Position numbers and translations under genes: made by a program
Shown: in pieces, positions 1 to 9,921 of the stretch
Layout: each line of letters begins with the position of its first letter
How positions within the stretch are numbered: the stretch's first letter is position 1
Notes under the pieces: model-generated
Databases searched by the model: none
What the model saw: the letters and a program-made list of their open reading frames with translations, nothing else
Told to the model about the DNA's origin: nothing
Assembly (NCBI GenBank): GCA_023935145.1
Contig: CM043702.1
Span: forward strand, 107,591,088-107,655,087
Direction of reading: 5' to 3'
Source of the DNA: Bretschneidera sinensis
Lineage: Eukaryota > Streptophyta > Magnoliopsida > Brassicales > Akaniaceae
Length of the DNA stretch: 64,000 bases

Positions 1-1606
1 GGTGTCCTTGCTGGTCCCCAAAGATCCGCATGAATGTAGTCAAGAATGCCCTTAGACTTGTGCACTCCGGTGTTAAAGCTAACCCGGTGTTGCTTCTTAA
101 GAACACAACACTCGCAGAAATCAAGTTCCTCTACTTTGTCTCCACCAAGTAGGCCATCCTTGCTGAGAACTTGCAGGCCTTCTTCGCTCATATGTCCCAA
201 GCGAGTGTGCCAAAGGGCTGCCCTATCCATCTCAGCCATCAAGCTTGCTGCTCGATCATTGATTTCTGTCTCTCCGATCATCTCATAGAGTCCATCGTTT
301 CTTGCTGCCTTGATCACTACCAAAGATCCCTTGGCCACCTTGATCTTTCTTCCCTCTATCTTACATGTGTATCCTATGGAATCCAGCTGCCCCAATGAGA
401 TCAAATTCCTCCTCAAATCTGAGAGATATCTCACATTTTCTAACAGCCTTGTCATTCTATTAAACATCCTCACCTAGATGTCTCCCGTGCCTCTCACTTG
501 GTAAGAATTTCATTCCCTAAGAAAACTCTTTCATTATTTGTTTCCTTGAAATTCTTGAACCAACTCTGGTGAGGGCATATGTGATGAGTGCACCCGGTAT
601 CCAAGATCCATTTCCTACTGCCTTCTTGCCCCTTGCTCACATCCAAGCACACAACAAGAACATCATCATCTTGTTGTTCTGTTTTGGCAACCGAAACCTC
701 TCCATTCTTGGTATGGCTTCCTCCTCTATCCCTTGTCATCTTCTTGCAATCTTTCTTGACATGACCCTCCTTATGGCAGTAGTAGCAACTCTTCCCTCCA
801 AATCGCAGTTTGAAATGCATTCTCCCATAGCTTTCTCCTCTACCTCTGTCCCGGTAGTAGCCATGCATGCTGCTGTGCACTCTCCCATGGCTCTTTCCTC
901 TACCTCTGTCCCGATAGTAGCCATGCATGCTGCTGTGCACTCTCTCATGGCTCTTTCCTCTACCTCTGTCCCGGTAGTAGCCATGCATGTTACTGTGCAC
1001 TCTCTCATGGCTCTCTCCTCTACCTCTATCCTGGTAGTAGCCATGCATGCTGCTGTGCACTCTCCCATGGCTCTCTCCTCTACCTCTATCTCGGTAGTAG
1101 CCATGCATGCTACTGTGCACTCTCCTATGGCTCTCTCCTCTACCTATGTCCCAGTAGTAGCCATGGTTGCTACCATACCAAGTTGTTGGCCTTCTTTTAA
1201 AGAACATCCCTCTACCACTTGATGCACTCCTTATCTTGGCATCAAGATCATCTTGCAACTCTTTCTTAGGATCAAATTGAAAAGCAAAGATTCGTTTACG
1301 AAGATACCTCTTATTAGGGAGAGTCTTGGCAAGAAATAACTCATCTAATTTCTTCCATATTGCAGTTGGATCTTCCGAGTCTCCGCACTCCCTTGTGATA
1401 TTATCCGGCATGTGCAAGAAAATGGTGCTGTAAGCCATCTTCTTTATCTCAATCTGCTAGTCCTCCATGGTACTTGCTGGAAAAACATCATCTTCTCCAA
1501 GAGCCAAGTCCACTTTCTGTTGCACTAGAACCGCTTTGATCTTCCGCTTCCAAAGGGAAAAATCTCCCTTTCCATCAAATTTCTCAATACCATAATTTGA
1601 AGCCAT
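1..1606 (-). pseudogene. Element J gag-protease-integrase N-terminal region (broken)
   Basis: This is a copia polyprotein that makes the Gag particle and processes and integrates the cDNA. Gag starts at an ATG at 1606 (the same MASN start as element I). A TAG near 1454 interrupts it, then a 314-codon frame (1438-494) holds the end of Gag, an RG/H/Y-rich repeat, an intact CCHC knuckle (CYYCHKEGHVKKDC) and the protease signature DTGCTHH. Compared with element I, about 90 residues of the Gag core between the QDDLD and AKIRSASS blocks are missing, in frame. Positions 1-493 hold the GAG-pre-integrase region and the HHCC start of integrase in other frames. The element is therefore dead, although its nucleic-acid-binding segment is still open. 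Confidence 0.85.
816..1166 (-). repeat. 60-bp in-frame minisatellite in gag of element J
   Basis: Five full 60-bp units (841-1140) plus partial flanking units lie next to one another with only a few substitutions. In the coding (minus) frame each encodes 20 residues of the form HGYYRDRGRGESHGRVHSSM. The array lies just before the zinc knuckle. The related element I has a single such unit, so the array is an expansion in J. Confidence 0.92.
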
Positions 1607-1853
1607 CTTTGTGGACAAGATCCCTGATTTATGCACTACCCAAAAATTCTTTCTTCAACCTTAAGAATACAGATCGAAGATGGATCTTAACACCGTTCTT
1701 GAATCAACTTTTAAGAACACGACCGGATCTTGATCTTTACACCGTTCTTGAATCACCCAAGAAGTTTAATCTTTGATTCTTGGAGTCTTGGCTCCGTACC
1801 TTCTACTTCTTGCTTCGATAACCAGCTGTGTAGCTCTGATTCTACTGACCAAA

Positions 1854-1865
1854 GCTTAGATACCA
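1854..1865 (-). promoter_or_regulatory. Element J primer binding site (tRNA-iMet type)
   Basis: On the minus strand it reads TGGTATCTAAGC, directly inside the 5' LTR. The copia consensus complementary to initiator tRNA-Met is TGGTATCAGAGC, so two bases differ. Confidence 0.75.
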
Positions 1866-1866
1866 C

Positions 1867-2801
1867 TGTTGGAAATCACCTTGATAAGATGCCCAGGTGG
1901 TGATCTTCCAAACACCCAAGTCTAGAATGACTTGTAGAAAGAATTTCAGCAATCAAACACAATAACAAAAAATCAAAGAAAGAAAGAAGATAAGCAATTT
2001 GTGCCTATGTCCCCGTGAGTTCCTCCGAACTCTCTGCATTAAATCAATGGTTCTTTATAATTCAGCAACCCTCTCCAAGAAACCTCAAGTTCTTAAAGGA
2101 ACCAAGATGAGAACGAGAAAGTGATAAACCTATTACAATGCTTCCTATCAATTCTTTACTACCCTCTCTTCTTTACAACCAGCCTTTCTACAATGATTCC
2201 CTCTTGCATGTCTGTGTCTTTACACTCTCACATAATTCTCTCATTCACACACATGTCTCACAAGTTACATCATCACATTCTTGTGTCTTCTTTGTTTTTG
2301 TTTTGTTGAGATTGAACCTAGGTGACCCTTTATATAGTGCACCAACTTCTTGTCCAATCTTGTGTGTCATTCTCCACCCTTAGATCTTGATGACCACTTA
2401 AACATGGCCTTCCATCAATCCTAAGTGGTGCTGTGCATTTTAACCTTGCATTCACAGACCTAAGAGAAGGCTAAAGCATGCTGTCCATGTGTGTCGGCCA
2501 GCGCTGCAGCTTTGAGTTTCTGTCCCTTGTGTTATTCCTGCCAGGTTCCAGCACTACAGCGCAGCGCTGCATCTTTGAGTTGCTGTCCCCTTCACACAAC
2601 ACCCTTCTACTTGTATGCAGAAGTGCGCACACTAGTGCGCATGGCCTTCCCTTGCTCCAAAATAAAGCACACACATGTGTACAGCCTTCTAACTTGCTGA
2701 ACTTTGATCCTCCACCGTTGGTTTAGACTTTAACAATCTTTGAACCATACTTGGACCTGTTCAAACCTTAACCATTTTTAAACCTTAGACAAATACCAAC
2801 A
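1867..2801 (-). repeat. Element J 5' LTR (935 bp)
   Basis: It is bounded by TGTTGG on the left and CCAACA on the right, and is similar over most of its length to the LTRs at 34456-35315, 43197-44035 and 57192-57877. Near 2329 a minus-strand TATA-like stretch (CACTATATAAAGG) is shared with those LTRs. The 2490-2650 part is GC-rich, with AGCGCT and GTGCGC blocks, and differs strongly from the matching part of the sister LTRs. Confidence 0.88.
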
Positions 2802-4474
2802 GTGGTTGTAGATGGGTCAGCATCTCTCTTCTCTTTATTGCCACCTTCTTCCCTTTGCTACACAGCAGGGGTCTCTTCTACTTGATTGTCCACTTGTCTC
2901 CTAGACCTTAGTGTAACAATTGATTGCACTTGTTCCTCCCCATGCGTAAGACGTGAAGAATTTCCAACCATAAATTGTCCCTTCGGGTTGGGCATGGGTT
3001 GATTGGGGAACTTTCCTTTCTCTCTCTCTCACTCAAGTGACTTGCAATTTGCCCTATTTGACTCTCCAGCTTGGCAATTGCTTGGGCGTTTACCACTGTT
3101 GCACTCCTCACATCACTCATATTTTGGCTAGTCATCTTTATGAACTCCTTAAGTGTGTCCTCTAGCGACTGTGAAACTGGTGCTAGTGTTTGAGTGGGTG
3201 CTTGGTAAGTAGGTGATGGTGCTGGATGGGCAGAACGACCATGATTAGGAATTTGTGGGGAAAATCTGGGAGGATACTGATTGTGAGCATGATGAGGGGC
3301 TCCTCCCTGATTCATTTGTTGGTTCTGCTTCCATGAAAAATTTGGGTGGTTCCGCCACCCTGGATTGTACGTCTCGGAGTACAATCCATTCAACTGCCTC
3401 TAATAGTCATTAAAAGCATTTACTTGTTCCATAGGATACTCGGCAAAAGCTGGCATTGATGGACAATTATGTGCTAGATGCATGGGACTAGCACAGATCG
3501 AACAGCTTTCAACATGGAATGTGTTGGCAGCATTGATGGATTGGCCCACAGTGAGAGCGTCAATCTTCTTAGTGAGAGCATCTAACTTTAGCCTCAAGTC
3601 AGCATCTTCCCTGACCTCACAGATGCCTCCTTTCTTGGGAGCAGGAACAGACTTATCTCGACAGCTTGAAAAATCCCACTGCTGCGAGTTATTGGACAAC
3701 TTGTCCAATGCATTGTATGCTTCATCTCCCGTCAAACTTAAGAATGGCCCCCCATTCATAGACTTGATCATGCTACGGTTGGGTTGGGTCAACCCTTGGT
3801 AGAAGAATTGAATGAGTCTCCACTTCTCATATCCATGTGGAAGGCATCTGATCAGTAACTCTTTGAAGCGCTCCCAGCTCTCAGAGAACTTCTCATCCTC
3901 GTCCTGAGTGAAAGAACTAATCTCCTTTTGGCACTCATTCACTCTAGACATTGGGAAAAACTTATGATAAAATTTACTAAGCAGGTTTTCCCAAGATGTG
4001 ATAGACCCGGGCGTGTTGGAATCTAACCACGCCCTAGCTCTATCGTGGAGAGAAAAAAGGAAGAGTCGAAGATGGACTGACTCCTCAGAGAAGTTATGGA
4101 ATTTTAATGTAGCACAAATATCTTTGAACTTCTTCACATGACTAAGGGTTCTCAAGATCTAAGCCATGAAATGAGGGTAGGAGTTGGATGACATGGGGTT
4201 TTAAGTCAAAATGGGTGGCATTGGAAGGTGGCAAAACTATGCAAGAAGATGAATTGGTCGCAACGGGTGCGAACAAACCCCTAAGGGATGTAGTGGAATC
4301 CACGTTCCAAGCTCTAGGTTGCTCTACATGTTCAGGATGATTTGCATTCCTAAAATTTTCTCCCATTTCAGCTGTCTCTCTTTCAACTGGTGCTCTTTTT
4401 TGCCTCCTAAGAGCTCTTTCTAAGTCAGGATCTAAATGTATCAAATCTAAATTAAAGGATCTCCGACCAAGCAT
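2802..4474 (-). pseudogene. Element A gag (broken Athila-like Gag)
   Basis: The start ATG at 4474 (MLGRRS) aligns with the start of the intact B polyprotein. The reading frame is broken by a frameshift near 4150 (just after the DLENP block), a TAG at 3402-3400 and another frameshift near 2990. The retroviral-type Gag core, the [15 protein letters not shown] knuckle (CX2CX4HX4C) and the [13 protein letters not shown] block typical of Athila Gag are all recognisable. The segment ends at 2802, where copia J interrupts the Gag-protease linker. Confidence 0.88.
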
Positions 4475-4677
4475 ATACCGGACAAAAAGCACTAAAATAA
4501 CCTAACCAGCAGAAATTTGCAAAAAAGTTTTTATTTTTATTTTTTTTTATTTAACAATGCAAATAGAAACAAATAAAATAAAATAAAATTTCCAAAAAGA
4601 AAAATCAAACAAACAATGCTAACTAACTAGTAGAAAAATAAAATTAATTCAGACAAAAATTTCACAAACCAAACAAT

Positions 4678-4695
4678 TCCCCGGCAACGACGCCA
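4678..4695 (-). promoter_or_regulatory. Element A primer binding site
   Basis: The minus strand reads TGGCGTCGTTGCCGGGGA, one C-to-T change from the site in B. It lies six bases inside the LTR end. This sequence class is the tRNA-Asp-like primer site of Athila elements. Confidence 0.82.
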
Positions 4696-4701
4696 GAAAC
4701 T

Positions 4702-5814
4702 TGTTGTGAGTTTTAAATTACTCGCAAGCGCACAAGTCGTTTGCAATATAGTGTTGTGCAAGTGCGAGGTCGAATCCACAGGGAATTGCATTGTGAAAAT
4801 ATAATTTTATATAAACTAACCCTATTTTAACCTAGTTCCGAATTTTGAGTTGTATTTTTGCAAAAGAAATATAAACTTAAATTAAATTGATTTAAAAACT
4901 AATGATAAAAACACTAAGGTTTCTGAATCTACCCCACCAAAGCTAAGCATATATCTTCATGTAAAAATAGCCTATCAAAACATTCCATGAATCCAACTTA
5001 AGACAAAAAACAATAAATATCCCAATTAAACCAAAAGCATTCAATGTATCCGCTTTTAACAAATCACAAAGGAAATCCAATTTAATCAAAAACAATTTGA
5101 TGTGTCCATAAGATGAAACACAAGGAATATCCAACAGAACAATTTAAACGCAATCAATCATAAGATTATACTCAAATAATTGACAAAACATTTATACTAA
5201 AAAAAACATCAGAATTGTACAAACAAAACTTAAACTAATATGCCAAACAACGGCGAGGCTTCATCTTCAACCTTAGTTAAAGATTCTAGCCACTCATAGT
5301 TATGAAACTACAGTTCACAATAAAAGTGCTAAACATTTAAACTAAACTAAACAAAATGAAAAGAAATATTTACTATACAAAGGAGAAATTCCACTTGCTG
5401 TTGGGCGGCGCTTCCCCTCGTGGTAGCAAAGCCTTCGGGATCCACCAGAATGCTAGCATACATCCACAGGATTACACCAAATGGCACCAAAAATTGCACA
5501 CTGAATGATGAAGTTAGATGGTGTTTATATAGGGGGAGTCTCGGAGCATAATAGGTTGCAGATTCGATGTGGGATGTTGACCATGCGCTCATTCATAGGC
5601 AGGTGCGCTCGATCACATATCTCGTGCGATCGATCGCACTAAGCATCCTCGGCCTTTGCTCTTGAAGCTTGATTTCCCGAAATGCTTCATTTTCTCCACA
5701 AACCTATAAAAATACAGAAAACACAGAAAAGACATAAAATAAAGGGAAATAATATAAACTAAGAGCTTAACACATAATTTAAGGGCTTAAATATGCAATA
5801 TTTAAGACTCATCA
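4702..5814 (-). repeat. Element A 5' LTR (1113 bp)
   Basis: It runs from TGTTGTGAG to GACTCATCA and is the reverse complement of a sequence clearly related to the B LTRs (TGATGAGTCT...CTCACAACA). A minus-strand TATA box (CTATATAAACACC) lies near 5523-5536. GTGCGCTCGATC and GCGATCGATCGCAC palindromic blocks lie at 5598-5640. The flank at 5815-5819 is GTGCG, the likely right copy of the target duplication. Confidence 0.87.
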
Positions 5815-6436
5815 GTGCGCCTTAGCTTCTCCAAGGTGCGCCTCAACTCTTCAAGGTGTGCCTCAACTAATCCAAGGTATGCCTCAGCCTGATGGCTCTT
5901 TAAGCTTCTTTTGGTCTTCTTTCTGAAGGGTGCACCTCAGCTGATCCAAGGTGCACCTTTGCTTAATGCTTGTTCAGGAGATCTGACCTCTGTATACTAA
6001 AACTACCATAACTTTCTCTAAAAAAATCATTTTTATGAACCGTAAAATCCTCCATAAAATAGACTTCCAAATCTTTCTAAGTGTATATGGCTCATCTCTT
6101 GGTTCTTCCTACATCAATACAGTTTAATTTGTAAAGATGATTGATTTGTATGGCAATTCTGGCAACTTAGTGAAAACTCCTTTATTAGTTTCTCTTCATC
6201 TTGGCTCTTCCGCGACCATTCCCTCACTCGAGTATTCATTAAAGCTTTGTGTTTAAAATAATGATAGCTTTTCCATCTCTTTTAACTCAATATACCTGAA
6301 AATGCACTGAAATAAGTTAATGCTCCAAGAATACCACTTTAGAGTTGTTAACGAATAAAAATTCAATTAAAACCTAAATCAACCCTAAAGTGCTAACAAA
6401 TAAGTAAGATCAAGATGCATTTTATGGCTCTCATCA
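5815..6436 (-). repeat. Element C 3' LTR, truncated by element A
   Basis: It aligns with 26027-26648, the matching part of the C 5' LTR, with dozens of substitutions, so C is much older than B. It ends in CTCTCATCA, the reverse complement of TGATGAGAG. It retains the run of AAGGTGCGCCTCAACT-like repeats at 5815-5970. Confidence 0.88.
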
Positions 6437-8132
6437 CAACTCCAAACTAGCTTATTGCTAGTCCCTAGTAATTCAAGCGAAAATAAGAGATGAATTCTAT
6501 AGTGGGAATCAAAGTAAATGAAAAGCAGTATTAGTGTTAACCAAGAGTAATTCACATTTTGTCTCAAAAATTGCACATAACATATGGCACAAAGAATCAT
6601 TAAATTTCACCCAAATCTAAAAGTAATCCAAACATCAATCTTAAAATTGTTATTGACTCTTAACATCCATCTTACCACAATCAATTAATCCGAACACCCG
6701 GATGAGTTTATGCACAACATTCATGAACACAAAGTCTTGGCCTCTAAAAACATAATAAATTGTGTGACATCAATCACATAAACAAGCTCTATAGGCTTAT
6801 TTTTCAAATCATTCTCCACTATTGTAGAAAAATCACACTTCATTGGATCAATAGGTCTTTAATAAGCTTGTAATGTTAGGCCAAGGAAAAGGTTAAGGAA
6901 GAACGGGAAGGATTTGCAAGTAAAAGAACTTAATCTCTTAGCTTTAAACACAACCACTTTTAAGCACTAGATAAATTTACTTCAATACACAGCTCCGTCA
7001 TCCATTTTTTATAAGAGTATATCTCTGGATAAGTCACCACTTTTTCTTTTCTTTTTTTCTTCTTTCTTTTCCATACTTCTCTTCTTTTTCTGTTTTCTTT
7101 TCTGTTTTTGGCAAATACTCATTCACCTCTTTTTACTCATTTTCTTTTTTCTTTTCTTTTCCACAACCCCCAACTTATCTTCTTTAATATACTTGGGTTA
7201 TGGTTTTTCATATTTCCATCCTTACTCCTCTTAAGTGCTTCTCCACAAATGTGTACAACTAAGTTCTTTTAAAAGAAGTGTAAGGATAAAATATTTTTAG
7301 GCTCATAAGGGTAAGTAAATGGGTTTTTGAAAGAAAGAAGGCTCAAATTCTTTTTCAAGAAAAAGGGCTTAAATAGGTGACTAGTGATATACTTTGCAAG
7401 GGTAGGTTTGAAAGGCTCAAACAGTTCAAAAATGGCCTATATCATATCCTAAAGTTTGTACATTCTAGGAATTCGCCTCAAGTGATTATCAAATAAGTGC
7501 TAGAGCTTTTTGAGACCGTAAACATATTCACAAACAATCGCACATAAAACTTTTCTAGATGTTGTAGACTAATCATACAATCTTACCACAAACTAGAGTC
7601 TCAAACCAAATGAAGATTGATACTTAAATTAATTTCAAACCGAAACAAAATTTAAATCCTTCTAAATGCTGTATATTATCTCAATTAAGCTTATATCATT
7701 GACATGTGAATTACTCTAAGGCTAACACAAAGCATGCTTAAAAAGATACGGACAATGACACCAAGCAGTGTAATGAAAGGCAAATCATATGTTTCCTCCA
7801 CCCCCAACTAAGAATTACATTGTCCTCAATATGAAAGAGAAAGTAAAGGAAACTCCCCTTTTGTAATCATAAGTGCACAGCAGCTGAAAGCGGTGCATCT
7901 CCATGTGAACTGCATGCTATACTTTTTGTTAAAAGGTTGATTTGCAAAATAGAACAAACCAAAAGAAAGCAATGACGGTGTACTATGAAGAATCCCACCA
8001 TATGTTAGCACATGAACTGGAAAGAAAGAACTGAGTAAAAAAAATAATGAAAAAGAAAACATATTGAAAAGAAAGAGCAGTGAGGCAATAAAAAAATAAA
8101 AGAGAAACAAACAAACAAGATAGAACCCAAAA
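6437..8132 (-). other. Element C 3' noncoding region with polypurine-tract-like copies
   Basis: No ORF is recognisable. Read on the minus strand it holds TAGTTGGGGGTGG at about 7798-7810, AAGTTGGGGGTT at 7165-7176, and a degraded copy (AGCTAGTTTGGAGTTG) touching the LTR at 6437-6452. A long pyrimidine run lies on the plus strand at 7035-7160. Next to the 7800 copy is the inverted repeat ACATTG/CAATAT. The whole region is matched by 61892-63470 of element F. Confidence 0.75.
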
Positions 8133-8463
8133 TTAATCATCAATATCTTCAGGCTCTGCCTCATTCTCTTCTTCACTCTCTTCACCTTCCCCTTGAGGTG
8201 GATCGAAAGATGAACCCGGATAAGGTGGCATAGTGGGAAAGTGATCCATATGACATCCAGTAGCAGAGGCAATGTGATGGTACATTTGACTAAAAGAATT
8301 GAATACCTCCGCTTGATAATCAGCTTGCCTAGACAAGAACTGTTCTTGACGATCTAGCCTATTAAACAACAGTTTATGGTGCTCTTCAAAACGATGCTCT
8401 AAGCGGTCAAAACGCTCTACAATAGTGAAATTTCTAGAGGGAGGTGGGTGAGCAAAAATCATG
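8133..8463 (-). pseudogene. Element C plant transposon-protein ORF, 3' part (split by element B)
   Basis: This is an open frame of about 110 codons ending in an acidic tail (EGEESEEENEAEPEDIDD). It is the continuation of 18797-17986. The GCTCC duplication flanks B, and removing B with one GCTCC copy puts the two parts in the same frame by codon arithmetic (812 + 331 = 1143 bases, 381 codons). The residues before the tail look helical (FDRLEHRFEEHHKLLFNRLDRQ). The function of this family is unknown. Confidence 0.8.
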
Positions 8464-8468
8464 GCTCC
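8464..8468. repeat. Target site duplication of element B, left copy (GCTCC)
   Basis: GCTCC directly precedes the TGATGAG end of the left LTR and is repeated at 17986-17990. Confidence 0.95.
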
Positions 8469-9734
8469 TGATGAGTCTAAAATATTGCATATTTTAGACC
8501 CTTAACTTATATTTGTTATGCTCTTAGTTAGTATTATTTTACTCTATTTTACGTTTTTCTTGTGTTTTGTGTGTTTTTACAGCTTTGTGGAGAAAGTGCA
8601 GCATTTCAGGTTGATTTGAAGCTTCTGGAGACATTGCGCTCGATCGCAACAGACATGCGATCGAGCGCACCAGCGCTCGAGCGCACCTGCCTTTGAACGA
8701 GCGCAAGGTCAACATCCCACATCGAAATATTTGAAGATCAGTGCATCTGCGATCGATCGCAGCAGACATGCGATCGAGCGCACATGAGATCGTGCGCACA
8801 AGACATGCGATCGATCGTACCTGCGATCGATCGCACCACACTGCGATCGAGCGCACACGGGCCTGTATCCCACATCGTTTCTACAACCTGTTTTACTCCG
8901 GGTCTTCCCCTATATAAACACCATTTGGCTTCATAATCCAATGTACAATTCCTGAGCCACTTTGGTGTTTACCGGTGGACGTCCGCTAGCATTCTGGTGG
9001 ATCCCGAAGGCATTGCTACCACGAGGGGAAGCGCCGCCCGTCAGCGAGTGGAATTTCTCCCATGTAAAGTTGTTTATTTATTTCTTTATATTCAGTTGTT
9101 TTAGTTTAAATGTTTAGCACTTTTTATTATAGTTTTATAATTATGAGTGGCTAGACTCTTCAGCTAAGGTTGAAGATGAAGCCCCGCCGTTGTTTGGCGT
9201 AGTAGTTCAGATTTGCTTGTACAAATCTGACAATTTTTTAGTATAAATGTTCTGTCAATTATTTGAGTTAATCTTATAATTGATTGAGTTTAAATTGTCT
9301 GTTGGATTTTCTTTGTGTTTCATCTGATGGATACATTGAATGCTTTTCGATTAAATTGGATTCCCTTTGTGATTTGTTAAGAGCGGATACATCGGGTGCT
9401 TTTGGTTTAGTTGGGATATTCTTTGTTTTTTGTCTTATAGTTGGATTCATTGAATGTTTTGATAGGCTATATTTTTAGAACATGTATGCTTAACTTCGGT
9501 GGGGTAGATTCGGAAACCTTAGTGCTTTTAATTATTAGTTTTTTAAATCAACTTAGTTTAGTTTTAATTTGTTTTCTAAAATATCATTCACAATTCGGAA
9601 CTAGGTTAAAATAGAGTTAGTTTAGATTAAATTATATTTTCACAACGCAATTCCCTGTGGATTCGACCTCGCACTTGCACAACGCTATATTGCAAACGAC
9701 TCGTGCGCTTGCGAGTAATTTAAAACTCACAACA
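8469..9734 (+). repeat. Element B 5' LTR (1266 bp)
   Basis: Its ends are TG...CA. A TATA box (TATATAAACA) at 8911-8920 is the likely promoter of genomic RNA. Upstream of it, at 8636-8855, lies a dense cluster of GCGATCG and GCGCTCGAGCGC-type palindromes, including perfect TGCGATCGATCGCA palindromes at 8748-8761 and 8822-8835 and GCGCTCGAGCGC at 8673-8684. Small ORFs in the LTR (for example 9284-9478) are duplicated in the other LTR and are not genes. Confidence 0.96.
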
Positions 9735-9740
9735 AGTTTT

Positions 9741-9758
9741 TGGCGCCGTTGCCGGGGA
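9741..9758 (+). promoter_or_regulatory. Element B primer binding site
   Basis: It reads TGGCGCCGTTGCCGGGGA, six bases after the LTR. It is the undamaged version of the Athila-type site, which is regarded as complementary to the 3' end of tRNA-Asp. Confidence 0.9.
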
Positions 9759-9816
9759 ATTGTTTTGTTTGTGAAAATTTTTGGTCTGAATTGATTTTAT
9801 TTTTCTACTAGTTAAT

Positions 9817-9823
<7 letters not shown>

Positions 9824-9852
<29 letters not shown>
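9824..9852 (+). repeat. A29 homopolymer in the element B leader
   Basis: An uninterrupted run of 29 A lies between the primer site and the gag start, 70 bases before the ATG. A T-rich stretch sits in the equivalent plus-strand place of element A (about 4529-4551), so an A-rich leader is a feature of the family. Confidence 0.9.
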
Positions 9853-9857
<5 letters not shown>

Positions 9858-9921
9858 GTTTTGTGTTTGATTTATTCTGTTGCTTCTGCTGGTTAGTATC
9901 TCACTATTTTTCTGTTAGTGT

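Larger units (their letters stand above)
1..2801 (-). mobile_element. Element J: Ty1/copia retrotransposon, partial (5' LTR and gag to integrase)
   Basis: The element is read on the minus strand. Its 5' LTR is at 1867-2801, followed leftward by a primer binding site, gag, a CCHC knuckle, protease and the start of integrase; the rest runs off the left window edge. It belongs to the same family as G (34456) and I (43197/57192), whose LTRs also open TGTTG(G)AAATCA. Its right end abuts, at 2802, gag-pol sequence of gypsy element A, so J inserted into A. The target duplication cannot be checked because the other end lies outside the window. Confidence 0.88.
2802..5814 (-). mobile_element. Element A: Athila-like Ty3/gypsy retrotransposon, partial
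   Basis: It is a minus-strand relative of element B with a 5' LTR (4702-5814), a primer binding site and gag down to the point where copia J cuts it at 2802. Similarity to B gag-pol is obvious along the whole segment. Its right end abuts the LTR of element C at 5815, so A inserted into C. The remaining pol and 3' LTR would lie left of the window, beyond J. Confidence 0.87.
5815..8468 (-). mobile_element. Element C (left segment): part of 3' LTR, 3' noncoding region, end of downstream ORF
   Basis: This is the left part of the old Athila-like element C, separated from its right part (17986-26648) by element B. It holds the inner 622 bp of the 3' LTR (5815-6436), a 1.7-kb noncoding region and the last third of the plant transposon-protein ORF. 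Element A cuts its LTR at 5815. Confidence 0.86.

Noticed and set aside
569..1222. 217-codon plus-strand ORF
   Set aside because: It is the antisense shadow of the 60-bp repeat coding region of copia J.
4678..4695. tRNA genes at the sites resembling tRNA 3' ends (also 9741, 25081, 47638, 57178, 60477)
   Set aside because: Only the 12-18 bases of a primer binding site are present, each just inside an LTR; no cloverleaf can be formed.
8133..8462. Independent small acidic host protein
   Set aside because: Its frame joins the ORF at 17986-18797 once element B is discounted; it is the tail of that ORF.
8539..8856. Minus-strand ORFs with RSIACLVR-type repeats in the B LTRs (and 16790-17137)
   Set aside because: They are duplicated in both LTRs and created by the GCGATCGAGCGC words; they are noncoding LTR sequence.
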